The notes beneath the pieces were generated by a model. It was not told the origin of the DNA. It did not search any database and was given only the letters and a program-made list of their open reading frames with translations. DNA of 19,724 nt. It comes from CS1-C013 sp964347265 (GTDB taxonomy: Archaea; Aenigmatarchaeota; Aenigmatarchaeia; Aenigmatarchaeales; Aenigmatarchaeaceae). Positions within the stretch are counted from its first letter, which is position 1. Each line of letters begins with the position of its first letter. The translations under genes were made by a program, and so were the position numbers. The stretch spans positions 1 through 19,724 of the forward strand of contig CAYFXV010000012.1 of NCBI GenBank assembly GCA_964347265.1. The letters run 5' to 3'. Shown here piece by piece: positions 7,353 to 13,755 of the stretch.

Positions 7353-7736
7353 CTAATTAATATTCTTATTTTTTTCAGAAGGTAAAAGTAAAAATTCATT
7401 TAAAAATATTCTAAGAAAATTTTCTGGTTCTTTTACATTTCCAAGTAATTCTTCATTCCATCTTAATTTGAGTTTATCATGACCATTACTTGAAACAAGA
7501 AGATAATAACTTTCAACATTACTATCTCCATTTACAGGTCTTATTCTAAATGGAATTGTTGGAAGTTCCCCTTCACCATTAAAATTAAAAACCGTTTCTT
7601 CTGACCTAAAAATTTCATATACAGTTCCGCTGTCTTCAATCGAACCCTTTAAATCATAAATTAAAGATTCGGCTTGTTTAAAATAGTTTCCTGGAATTTT
7701 TTTAAAAGGATTTCTTAAATATTTTCTAAAAGGCAT
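7353..7736 (-). CDS. Hypothetical soluble protein, 127 aa
   Basis: No family recognised. The protein has a basic N-terminus (MPFRKYLRNPFKK), then a mixed alpha/beta region with alternating hydrophobic residues. Segments such as YYLLVSSN and LKLRW suggest beta strands, and an FLRIFLNEFLLL helix lies near the C-terminus. No signal peptide or membrane helix is evident. It is the first gene of a two-gene unit with the MgtC-like gene 18 bp downstream. An AT-rich TATA-like stretch lies about 25 bp before its ATG. Confidence 0.55.
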   Translation of the reverse strand: MPFRKYLRNPFKKIPGNYFKQAESLIYDLKGSIEDSGTVYEIFRSEETVFNFNGEGELPTIPFRIRPVNGDSNVESYYLLVSSNGHDKLKLRWNEELLGNVKEPENFLRIFLNEFLLLPSEKNKNIN

Positions 7737-7828
7737 AATTTAAAATATTGAATTAAGAATTTAAGCTTTATTTGTAATGTTGTTGTAATTAATTTCAAGA
7801 ATTTATCTTTAAAATTTCAATTAATTTT

Positions 7829-7948
7829 ATGAAAGTATGCCCCAATTGTGGTGGTGAACTGGAAGACGAAACCGATTTTTGTAAATTTTGTGGATCATGG
7901 TTTTTTGATGCTATGGGATTTGATACTTTGAGTGGAAAATGGAATTAA
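7829..7948 (+). CDS. 39-aa zinc-ribbon microprotein
   Basis: A 39-codon ORF beginning MKVCPNCGGELEDETDFCKF and continuing CGSWFF, with Cys at 4, 7, 18 and 21. This CPNCG-x10-CxxCG arrangement is a textbook zinc ribbon. The rest is short and aromatic. A TATA-like element lies about 20-30 bp upstream. The last 54 bp overlap, antisense, the 3' end of the Cas4-like gene, so the two genes are convergent and overlapping. The intact four-Cys ribbon starting right at the ATG argues against a chance ORF. Confidence 0.6.
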   Translation: MKVCPNCGGELEDETDFCKFCGSWFFDAMGFDTLSGKWN

Positions 7949-8575
7949 AATATTTTTATCACAAATATTTCTATAAGAACAAGTTAAACATTTTTTAGGA
8001 TTAGCTGTTGGTTCAAACTTTCTTTTACCCAAAGCTAATTCATGCATTCGATTTATTTTTTCTAATATAAAATCAAGCCATTCTTGAGAAAAAACATCTT
8101 CCCAAACAATACTTCCATTATCTCTGTTCTTTATCATCATGTAAATATTCAAAGGTGGTCTGTATCTATCTTTAAAAGCTGTTGCATAAGCTGCTACTTG
8201 TGATTTTACAGATAGAAAAGGGTATTTAACTGGTTTATCATCTGATATTACTATCCCTTCTGGTCCTATTTCTACTGCATCTATTTTTCCTATTAATCTA
8301 AAAGTTGGAGATACAATAAAAATTTCTCTCCCAGCAAATCTTTCTTGTCTTTCAATTGCTCTTTTTATTGCATTAACTATATCTACATCTTCTAAGTCTT
8401 TTGTTTGATCTTCAAATTCTTGAAATTTTTCATTATGTATTTTAGAACCGTTTATCATTTGTTTGGTTTTAAGCTTTATTCCTTGCCAAATGAATTTTAA
8501 CTGGACTTCACAGTAAGACTGTATATTGAATTCCGAAATTGATAACCAAGAATTTCCATTTTTGTCTATTCGCAT
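7895..8575 (-). CDS. Cas4/RecB-like PD-(D/E)XK nuclease with Fe-S cluster cysteines
   Basis: A 226-aa protein with the Cas4-like layout. C22 lies in an N-terminal SxSEFN...YCEVQLKF helix and H47 in the NGSKIHNEKF helix. D99 is in LIGKIDAVEI, the acidic-x-Lys pair D112/K114 is in ISDDKP, and Q126...Y130 is in SQVAAYA. C196, C199 and C205 lie in KCLTCSYRNIC. C22 plus the three C-terminal Cys would bind a 4Fe-4S cluster. The family consists of ssDNA exonucleases and endonucleases, used in CRISPR adaptation (Cas4) or repair. No cas1, cas2 or repeat array lies nearby, so a stand-alone repair or mobile-element role is more likely. Its 3' end overlaps a zinc-ribbon gene on the other strand. Confidence 0.8.
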   Translation of the reverse strand: MRIDKNGNSWLSISEFNIQSYCEVQLKFIWQGIKLKTKQMINGSKIHNEKFQEFEDQTKDLEDVDIVNAIKRAIERQERFAGREIFIVSPTFRLIGKIDAVEIGPEGIVISDDKPVKYPFLSVKSQVAAYATAFKDRYRPPLNIYMMIKNRDNGSIVWEDVFSQEWLDFILEKINRMHELALGKRKFEPTANPKKCLTCSYRNICDKNILIPFSTQSIKSHSIKKP

Positions 8576-8625
8576 TAATAATATTTTATAATCTCTTATT
8601 TAGAAATATTATTATAAAGAAAAAT

Positions 8626-9621
8626 CTATTTTAGAATACCTACAGGCAAGTATGTGTGCTTATGTTCTTCAAAAATTATGTTTGTACTAAAATCTTTCAG
8701 ATTGTCTGAAAACTGATTTCTAATATCAGAAAGTATCTTATGAAAATGAATTCTGTTTTTTGCTGTTACACATGCTTTCAAATCATATTTGCCAACAACT
8801 CTTGCACAATAATAAACATTTGGATTATTCTTAAAATATATTTCTATATTTTTTTCTATTTTATCATTAATTCTATTAAATTTCATTAAAACGTAATATA
8901 ATTCGAGGTTGAGTTTGTAGATATTAATTAGAGTTCTGAATCCTCTTATAATACCAGTTTTCTGAAGATTTTTTATTCTTTGTCTAACTCCTTCTTCTGT
9001 TAATTTAACTTGTTTAGATAATTCTCTATTAGTTAGTTTGGCATTTTGGGAAAGTAGAATCACTAATTTTTTGTCTATTTTATCTAATTTTATATTTTTA
9101 TTATAAAATTCTTTCATCAAAAAAGTTTCTTTTCTTATTTTTCTTTTTTCGGTTGGGAATAAATCTTCAAATGTGTTTTTTATTTCTCTTATATATGTTA
9201 ATAAACCATACTCTTTCAAATTCTTTCCTGCTAAAGTTTCTAAATTTATTAAAAAGTTGTTAAGATCTGAAGAACTTTTTGTTAAAAAAGTTGTAGCAAT
9301 ATCCCATTCTCCACTCATTGTTGCTGTCCACATAGTTAATGGATTATTTACAAGAAATTTTATTAGTTTTTTTAAATTTGTCTGTGAAGTGTTGGTCAAT
9401 CTTAAAAATATACCGTAAGAGTTTTGACAAAATTTAGTCATATCTACCTTTGCTATATAACGATTTATTATGCCTAACTTTTCCAGTCTTTTTATTCTAT
9501 AATTCGCAACTTCTCTAGAAACCCCAACTTTTTTAGCTATTTTCTTTAAAGGTATTCTGGCATCTTCTGTTAAAATTCTAAGAATTTTACTGTCTTTATT
9601 ATCTAGTTCTAATATTTCCAT
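8626..9621 (-). CDS. Tandem (double-length) Lrp/AsnC-family transcription regulator
   Basis: A 331-aa protein made of two Lrp/AsnC units. The first HTH (about residues 5-50) contains DSKILRILTEDARIPLKKIA and VSREVANYRIKRLEKLGII, followed by a RAM-like ligand domain to about 150. The second HTH (about 175-220) contains DKKLVILLSQNAKLTNRELS and LTEEGVRQRIKNLQKTGII, followed by a second RAM-like domain. Ordinary Lrp proteins are about 150 aa and dimerise; the fusion builds the dimer into one chain. An in-frame TTG at 9636 would add five residues, but ATG 9621 lies about 28 bp after a TATA-like TTTTTATA and is preferred. It is divergent from the DUF1599-like gene, which it may control. Confidence 0.88.
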   Translation of the reverse strand: MEILELDNKDSKILRILTEDARIPLKKIAKKVGVSREVANYRIKRLEKLGIINRYIAKVDMTKFCQNSYGIFLRLTNTSQTNLKKLIKFLVNNPLTMWTATMSGEWDIATTFLTKSSSDLNNFLINLETLAGKNLKEYGLLTYIREIKNTFEDLFPTEKRKIRKETFLMKEFYNKNIKLDKIDKKLVILLSQNAKLTNRELSKQVKLTEEGVRQRIKNLQKTGIIRGFRTLINIYKLNLELYYVLMKFNRINDKIEKNIEIYFKNNPNVYYCARVVGKYDLKACVTAKNRIHFHKILSDIRNQFSDNLKDFSTNIIFEEHKHTYLPVGILK

Positions 9622-9665
9622 ATTTATATTTAACAAATGAAAGTATAAAAATACTTGTCTTTTGT

Positions 9666-9689
9666 AAAAATTTTATCAAAAAATTTTAT
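9666..9689. promoter_or_regulatory. Direct repeat of AAAAATTTTAT between Lrp and DUF1599 genes
   Basis: Two copies of AAAAATTTTAT, each containing the palindrome AAAATTTT, lie about 13 bp apart (9666-9676 and 9679-9689) in the 95-bp divergent promoter region. Lrp-family proteins bind AT-rich palindromes, so this is a plausible site for the adjacent regulator. The region is very AT-rich, so a chance repeat is possible. Confidence 0.3.
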
Positions 9690-9715
9690 ATGCTATTTTA
9701 TTTTATTAAATATCA

Positions 9716-10060
9716 ATGAGAATAGGTAAATGTCCTTTTTGTGATGGAAAGTTAAAAACAGAAATCCAAGGGCATCCAAAATTTTTTAAATATTTGTCAA
9801 TGATGGCAAGAATACATTCTTTAAAAAATCAGGACTATGCCAATAATGAGGATCCATTTAAAAATTTCAGAATGTCTGAAATGATAGGAATACCTGCATG
9901 GAAAGGAGCATTGACCAGACTTGGAGACAAATTCATTAGAATTAACAATCTTATTTCAAAAGGAAAAACTGCAGTTAAAGACGAGTCTATTCTTGATACT
10001 TTGGTTGATCTGGCAAACTATGCTTTGATTACTAGAATACTTTATGAGGAGAGAAAATGA
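9716..10060 (+). CDS. DUF1599-like (MazG-fold) nucleotide pyrophosphohydrolase-type protein
   Basis: A 114-aa protein with the pattern of nucleotide-modification-associated domain 1 (DUF1599): KNQDYANNEDPFKNFR (37-52), GIPAWKGALTRLGDKFIRINNL (58-79) and VKDESILDTLVDLANYALI (87-105). Acidic E90, D94 and D98 match the metal-binding helix of all-alpha NTP pyrophosphatases. The family is known from phage and mobile elements and acts on, or helps modify, (d)NTPs. The N-terminus adds a CPFC knuckle (6-9), which is not a usual part of the domain. The gene overlaps the next one by 4 nt (ATGA), so the two are translationally coupled and may form a heteromer. Confidence 0.75.
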   Translation: MRIGKCPFCDGKLKTEIQGHPKFFKYLSMMARIHSLKNQDYANNEDPFKNFRMSEMIGIPAWKGALTRLGDKFIRINNLISKGKTAVKDESILDTLVDLANYALITRILYEERK

Positions 10061-10341
10061 AAACAATAAAAGAAGCACAAAAAGAAATTCAAAATTTTGT
10101 AGAAAAAAATGGTAGTCCTTTTGGTTACTATAGTCCAATGATACTTTCAAGTTTAATAAAAAGCTTGCATAATTTTTCAGACATTTTTAATGATTTTTAC
10201 AATTTTAAAAAAACTAGTAAAATTAATCGTGAAGGAATAGAAAAAGAAATTGGAAATCTTTTATTTAACATAATCTGTTTAGCAAATAATTATGGGATTG
10301 ATTTGGAAATTGTATTGAAAAATGTTATATCAAAATTATAA
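10057..10341 (+). CDS. Degenerate MazG-like protein, probably noncatalytic partner
   Basis: A 94-aa, all-helical protein. The second half, EKEIGNLLFNIICLANNYGIDLE (62-84), closely resembles MazG helix 3, whose consensus is E-x-x-G-D-x-L-W/F followed by A-x-x-x-GIDLE. The conserved Asp is Asn67 here. The region expected to hold E-E-x-x-E (about 30-50, SLIKSLHNFSDIFNDF) has lost its Glu residues. Mg2+ binding is therefore probably lost, and the protein may be a structural partner of the upstream DUF1599-like protein, with which it overlaps by 4 nt. It could also be a decaying gene, but the reading frame is intact. Confidence 0.6.
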   Translation: MKTIKEAQKEIQNFVEKNGSPFGYYSPMILSSLIKSLHNFSDIFNDFYNFKKTSKINREGIEKEIGNLLFNIICLANNYGIDLEIVLKNVISKL

Positions 10342-10373
10342 AAATTTAAATAACTTATCTTCTAAAAATAGAT

Positions 10374-10610
10374 ATGGAAATTATGGAAAAGCCTAGTTAT
10401 AAAAGAGGCGATATGTTTAGAATACCGAAAGAGCATGGCTGTGGCCACATAGGTGAAATAATTCAGATACTAGATGATGGAAAAATTGTTGTTAAATGTC
10501 GTAAAGATCATAGAGAAGATCCTTTTACAAAGGAGCCATTTAAAGGATATGATATAGAAGGAAAATCAATTCCAAAAAGGAATATTGTGTATATTATTAA
10601 TCCAAGATAA
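10374..10610 (+). CDS. Small basic protein of unknown function, 78 aa
   Basis: A 78-aa protein with several short predicted beta strands: RGDMFRIP, HIGEIIQILDDGKIVVKCRKD, and IPKRNIVYIINP at the end. The look is of a small beta-barrel (SH3- or KOW-like), with GxxG turns and many basic residues. No family is firmly recognised. TTTAAATAAC (about 10343-10352) precedes the ATG at 10374 by about 26 bp, which suggests a leaderless gene. An alternative start is Met4 at 10383. The gene is complete; its last 54 bases are repeated beyond the N gap by an assembly artefact. Confidence 0.6.
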   Translation: MEIMEKPSYKRGDMFRIPKEHGCGHIGEIIQILDDGKIVVKCRKDHREDPFTKEPFKGYDIEGKSIPKRNIVYIINPR

Positions 10611-10611
10611 T
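10557..10611 (+). repeat. 55-bp contig-end overlap, left copy
   Basis: The last 55 bases before the N-run are identical to 10712-10766 immediately after it. They include the 3' end and stop of the 78-aa gene. Confidence 0.95.
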
Positions 10612-10711
10612 NNNNNNNNNNNNNNNNNNNNNNNNNNNNNNNNNNNNNNNNNNNNNNNNNNNNNNNNNNNNNNNNNNNNNNNNNNNNNNNNNNNNNNNNN
10701 NNNNNNNNNNN
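10612..10711. other. 100-N scaffold gap, probably artificial
   Basis: Exactly 100 N, a conventional placeholder for unknown length. The flanks share an identical 55-bp end, the signature of two contigs that overlap by one de Bruijn k-mer (k = 55). The most economical reading is that no sequence is missing and the true junction is 10611 joined to 10767. Confidence 0.85.
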
Positions 10712-10766
10712 GAAGGAAAATCAATTCCAAAAAGGAATATTGTGTATATTATTAATCCAAGATAAT
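10712..10766 (+). repeat. 55-bp contig-end overlap, right copy
   Basis: An exact copy of 10557-10611. It looks like the tail of a second copy of the 78-aa gene but has no upstream part, and is better explained as the same bases counted twice. Confidence 0.95.
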
Positions 10767-10806
10767 TTTTAAAAGCTTAAAAATTCTTAGAAACTTAATT
10801 ATTATT

Positions 10807-11100
10807 ATGAAAGAGAAGAAAGATTGCAAAGAATGTGGAACTCCTTTAAAAGAATGGCAAATAAAACGAGATTATGACTTGTGTTTAGACTGCTACAATG
10901 ATATGAAAAATAAAAAGTTCAAAACAGTTCACGAACTTTTGCATGAAAAGGCAATACAGGAAGAAGGAGAAAGAGAAATTAAAGATATGAAAAAAAGAAA
11001 AGAAATTAAAGAACAAATGGAAGAAGAAACCTTGGTAGAAGATCTCCTTGGTGAAAAAACTGGACATTTAGAAGAACATTTACAAGGAGAAGAAGAATAA
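10807..11100 (+). CDS. Zinc-ribbon plus charged coiled-coil protein, 97 aa
   Basis: The N-terminal 30 residues form a four-Cys zinc ribbon (C7, C10, C26, C29: CKEC and CLDC). It is followed by a long, highly charged helix (about 40-80) rich in E, K and R that should form a coiled coil, and a very acidic tail ending EEE. The design suggests an adaptor or nucleic-acid-binding protein; no family is recognised. An AT-rich TATA-like region lies about 25-35 bp before the ATG. A T-rich stretch right after the stop should terminate transcription. Confidence 0.7.
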   Translation: MKEKKDCKECGTPLKEWQIKRDYDLCLDCYNDMKNKKFKTVHELLHEKAIQEEGEREIKDMKKRKEIKEQMEEETLVEDLLGEKTGHLEEHLQGEEE

Positions 11101-11125
11101 TTCTCTTTTTACAGATTTTTTATAG
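11101..11125 (+). terminator. T-tract terminator
   Basis: The bases directly after the stop codon contain CTTTTT and ATTTTTT tracts. Such U-rich runs stop archaeal RNA polymerase. Confidence 0.45.
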
Positions 11126-11171
11126 TCTACAAATAATATAAAATAAAAAAAGAAAGAGAAGCATTTTACCA

Positions 11172-11198
11172 TCATGCTGGTGGACTCTCTTCTTCCAT
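11172..11198 (-). other. 8-codon micro-ORF behind a consensus Shine-Dalgarno
   Basis: On the minus strand, AAGGAGGTG (11204-11212) precedes ATG 11198 by 5 nt. The ORF reads MEEESPPA then TGA and is followed by a T-rich tract (about 11128-11155). The SD itself is in frame with an upstream ATG pair that would give 18 residues. It could be a leader peptide, a relic of a gene like the SD-driven mini-genes further right, or chance. Confidence 0.3.
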
Positions 11199-11283
11199 AT
11201 TTACACCTCCTTGATTTTTCATTTTCATAAGAAATAATTGGGAAAAAATGTCCTTAAAAGCCCCTCATTTTCACAAGTAAATT

Positions 11284-11340
11284 AAACTTTATGAGTTTTA
11301 ATGAATTTATATAAAGTTTTATAAATTTTTACAAAGTTTT
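11284..11340 (+). promoter_or_regulatory. AAAGTTT repeat region upstream of the membrane winged-helix gene
   Basis: A perfect 9-bp inverted repeat, AAACTTTAT (11284-11292) and ATAAAGTTT (11311-11319), is followed by a direct copy, ACAAAGTTTT (11331-11340). These lie just before a TATA-like TTTTTAAATACTT and the ATG at 11370. Three spaced boxes next to a gene for a DNA-binding protein suggest an autoregulatory operator. The rest of 11126-11283 shows only the micro-ORF noted separately. Confidence 0.4.
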
Positions 11341-11369
11341 TAAATACTTAAAAACAGACAATTTTGTAT

Positions 11370-11816
11370 ATGCTAGAAGAGGTTTTGATACTGATTGGGC
11401 TTGTAATAACTGATATAGTAGTAATAGTATCAATAATTGTCTATTTATTTAAATCCAAGAATCTTTCTGGAAGATATGTTGACGTAAAAGAAGCTCCTTT
11501 ATACATAAATAATACATTAAAGGATGAAGTAAAAAGGGATATAATAAAAAGCTTGAAAAAAGAAAAAAAATATTTAACATTAATTGCCAAAGAAATTGGA
11601 GAATCAGTGGCCAAAACAAAATATCATTTACAAGAATTAGAAAAAATAGGAATAATAGGTTCTATGAAATTAACAAGAGAAAAATTCTTTTTATTAACAA
11701 AAAAAGGTGACTTGTGCTTAAAAGCAGTTTACCTTTATTATCCTAAAAATAATTTTGAGAAAATAGTAAATTCATTAAGAATTGGAAAACTCAAATGGGA
11801 CAAAAAAATTCTTTGA
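11370..11816 (+). CDS. Membrane-anchored winged-helix transcription regulator
   Basis: A 148-aa protein with one strongly hydrophobic N-terminal helix (about residues 3-27), a linker, and an ArsR/MarR-like winged helix (about 48-115). The latter includes KRDIIKSLKKEKKYLTLIAK, a recognition helix in SVAKTKYHLQELEKIGII and a wing ending FFLLTKKG. A TM helix next to a cytosolic HTH is a known archaeal design for membrane-bound regulators. The ligand and targets are unknown. An in-frame TTG at 11364 would add two residues, but ATG 11370 fits leaderless initiation about 27 bp after the TATA-like TTTTTAAATACTT. Upstream AAAGTTT repeats may be its own binding sites. Confidence 0.75.
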   Translation: MLEEVLILIGLVITDIVVIVSIIVYLFKSKNLSGRYVDVKEAPLYINNTLKDEVKRDIIKSLKKEKKYLTLIAKEIGESVAKTKYHLQELEKIGIIGSMKLTREKFFLLTKKGDLCLKAVYLYYPKNNFEKIVNSLRIGKLKWDKKIL

Positions 11817-11903
11817 AATTTAAGAAATTTTTATAGTTATTTTATTGTTAATCGATATTATAAGAGTCGAAGATAATTTAAAGATTATTATAATATAAAT
11901 TAT

Positions 11904-12455
11904 ATGTTTAAACTGAAGTTACCATTCAAAACAATAAAGTCTAAAAAAAATTATGTAGCTTTAGGTATTTTAGAATATTCTGAAGAACCTCATAATTTCC
12001 AAAATTCAAAAGATAGAACATCTGATGTTGTAAGGAGTTTAGGATTGTCTTTAAAAGGTGTATATGAAGTAGAAACTCGTGTAGAACAATCTGAGAAAAA
12101 TTCTTTATCAACAAAAGTAAGTCCAATAGAGGCTGAATTAGATAAAAGAGAGATTGATATTAATTTAGAATATTTCAAACGTATATTATTTTTCAAAGAA
12201 ATAGAAAATATCTGTAGAAGAATGCGAGAAGAGAAAAAGGATAATGCAATAATTTTACGGAGTAAGAATATTTATCTTTTTCATGGTCTAAAAGATGTTT
12301 TTGATGCTGAATCAACAGGAAACATATTAAAGGCAACAAAAAAAATTTTGTTGGAAAGTTCTGGGCAGAGATGTAAATCTGCCAAATCGGAAATAACATC
12401 AACTTATTTAAAGGTTTATGTTGAAGTAGAAACTCCTTATGAATTTTCTGTTTGA
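11904..12455 (+). CDS. Hypothetical protein, 183 aa
   Basis: No family recognised. A soluble mixed protein. The N-terminal part has beta-strand-like segments (NYVALGILEYSEE, LKGVYEVETRVEQ), and the middle is helical and charged (LDKREIDINLEYFKRILFF, ENICRRMREEKK). A strand-helix-strand follows (NAIILRSKNIYLFHGL), and it ends with TYLKVYVEVETPYEF. The recurrence of VYEVETRVE and VYVEVETPYE hints at an internal strand repeat. There is no membrane segment. The gene stands alone between the membrane regulator and a convergent surface-protein gene. Confidence 0.6.
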   Translation: MFKLKLPFKTIKSKKNYVALGILEYSEEPHNFQNSKDRTSDVVRSLGLSLKGVYEVETRVEQSEKNSLSTKVSPIEAELDKREIDINLEYFKRILFFKEIENICRRMREEKKDNAIILRSKNIYLFHGLKDVFDAESTGNILKATKKILLESSGQRCKSAKSEITSTYLKVYVEVETPYEFSV

Positions 12456-12481
12456 CAATAAGACTAATTGGTTTTTTACTA

Positions 12482-13090
12482 CTACTCTATTAAACCTGTA
12501 CATCTCCAATTTACTTCTGCTTCTCTTGTTTCTACATTCACAACACAAGCAGGATTGCAACCTGTTTTTTCTATATCTAAATCAATCCAATATGTTCCTG
12601 TAAATTCATTACATATATAAGTATCTTTGAATTTATCGCCACATTCACTATCAAAAGCAATTTTTTTAGCATCTGAAATAGTCAATACAAATATGTTTTC
12701 ATCTTTTTCATACTGACAGCTATCTTCTACAAATATCTCATCACCATGTTTACATTTAGGAGGATAGCTTTCCATTATTGGATTTCCTGCTTTTACACAA
12801 TCTTCAAAACTACTTACTTCAAAAACTCCTTCACATATACCATTTACACATTTACAAGATATTGGTGCAGCACAAAAACATTTTCCACCTGGTGTCCATG
12901 CTTGATAATCTTTGTTAAAACAGCCACAATTGCAGTCTCCGGTTTCACCAAAAACAATACAGTCTTCATCAGTAATACAACTCTTATCTTGTATGGCTGG
13001 AGCGTTTGTATAAATTCCTAGAATAATAGCAATTGCAAGAAGCACTAGTGCAAGTACTAAAATCGGAGATGTTTTTCTTTTCTTTACCAT
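12482..13090 (-). CDS. Membrane-anchored, cysteine-rich extracellular protein
   Basis: A 202-aa protein with a basic start (MVKKRKTS), one N-terminal hydrophobic anchor (about 9-28) and a long outside part with about 18 Cys. Two regions stand out: a dense Cys block (CITDEDCIVFGETGDCNCGC and CFCAAPISCKCVNGIC), and a segment with DCVKAGNPIMESYPPKC followed by GDEIFVE. The latter resembles a repeat common in secreted proteins of DPANN archaea and candidate-phyla bacteria. The C-terminus (GTYWIDLDIEKTGCNPACVV) looks like a PepSY-type or similar beta domain. The cysteines suggest disulfides outside the cell. No enzyme motif seen. Confidence 0.7.
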   Translation of the reverse strand: MVKKRKTSPILVLALVLLAIAIILGIYTNAPAIQDKSCITDEDCIVFGETGDCNCGCFNKDYQAWTPGGKCFCAAPISCKCVNGICEGVFEVSSFEDCVKAGNPIMESYPPKCKHGDEIFVEDSCQYEKDENIFVLTISDAKKIAFDSECGDKFKDTYICNEFTGTYWIDLDIEKTGCNPACVVNVETREAEVNWRCTGLIE

Positions 13091-13143
13091 AATAATAATA
13101 TGTGAAAATTAGAATTTAATTTTTTGTAATGTTCTCGTAATTT

Positions 13144-13452
13144 CTAAACTATATAAGAAAGCTTTTTTTCAAGTTCTTTTTTTACAAGCTTCTTTCTTGC
13201 TTCATATTCAATAATGAATTCCGGAGTTAAAGGATCATGTAAAAAATGTTCAAATTCATGAAATTTGGTATTTCTGAATTCATTAAAAGGTAAATCTCTC
13301 CTTATATAAACTTTATTTTTTCTATTGGTTGCACCTATTGCTCCTATTGGCAAATCATAATAATCTACAGTATAGATTTTTACATAACGCGCAAAAGGAT
13401 ATTCTTCTAAAAGATCATCAGTATAGCATTCTGGACAAAAAGTCACGACCAT
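13144..13452 (-). CDS. Minimal HExxH metallopeptidase-like protein (ImmA/IrrE-like fold possible)
   Basis: A 102-aa protein with the zinc-protease motif HEFEH (65-69) in KFHEFEHFLHDP and a downstream acidic helix (E82 or E84 in IIEYEARKKL) that could give the third ligand. Before it come short beta strands (RYVKIYTVDYYDL, KVYIRRDLPF), as in COG2856/ImmA-type domains. It is much shorter than typical family members. The N-terminus has a CPEC knuckle (6-9). ImmA-like proteases often cleave repressors of mobile elements; here the partner is not evident. It may instead be an inactive zinc-binding protein. Confidence 0.6.
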   Translation of the reverse strand: MVVTFCPECYTDDLLEEYPFARYVKIYTVDYYDLPIGAIGATNRKNKVYIRRDLPFNEFRNTKFHEFEHFLHDPLTPEFIIEYEARKKLVKKELEKKLSYIV

Positions 13453-13503
13453 TTAAACCCACTAATAATAAGAAGAGATAACTTATTAAGTTTAAGTCTT
13501 AGT

Positions 13504-13755
13504 TTAAAGTGTTCCCATCATTTTAAATTCAATACACATAATTGATTTTAATCCTAACAATCTACCTTGATATCTAATAAAATCAAGAGGAGCCATAGAT
13601 TCTGGAACTTTTACATAAACTGGAAACTTTTTAGGATCCATTTTATATGTATTATCTTTATCCGTTTCTTGAGATATAAGACCTAGACTATCAACCTCTT
13701 TTTTAAGAGTTTTAAAGTTTATTCCTTTTTTTGGTTGAATAAAGACATGCTTCAC
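13504..13755 (-). CDS. Small hypothetical protein, 83 aa, GTG start
   Basis: No family recognised. The sequence is compact alpha/beta: MKHVFIQPKKGINFKTLKKE, FPVYVKVPESMAPLDFIRYQ and GLKSIMCIEFKMMGTL. The length and strand-helix pattern are compatible with a small ferredoxin-like fold, but this is a guess. The only sensible start is the GTG at 13755, since the next in-frame ATG is at about codon 39. The start lies inside a 9-bp inverted repeat (13750-13780), downstream of a TATA-like AATTTAAACTTT. Confidence 0.55.
   Translation of the reverse strand: MKHVFIQPKKGINFKTLKKEVDSLGLISQETDKDNTYKMDPKKFPVYVKVPESMAPLDFIRYQGRLLGLKSIMCIEFKMMGTL

Noticed and set aside
7895..8575. CRISPR locus suggested by the Cas4-like gene
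   Set aside because: No regularly spaced repeats and no cas1, cas2 or effector genes anywhere in the window.
9173..9418. Plus-strand 81-codon frame inside the Lrp regulator gene
   Set aside because: It is antisense to a clear Lrp domain with no promoter or SD; a compositional shadow.
10712..10766. Truncated second copy of the 78-aa gene (pseudogene)
   Set aside because: The identity is exactly 55 bp, ends at the N-run and has no upstream part. A contig overlap explains it better.
11941..12402. Several overlapping minus-strand frames opposite the 183-aa gene
   Set aside because: They are Leu/Phe-rich antisense translations of an AT-rich gene, mutually overlapping, with no start signals.
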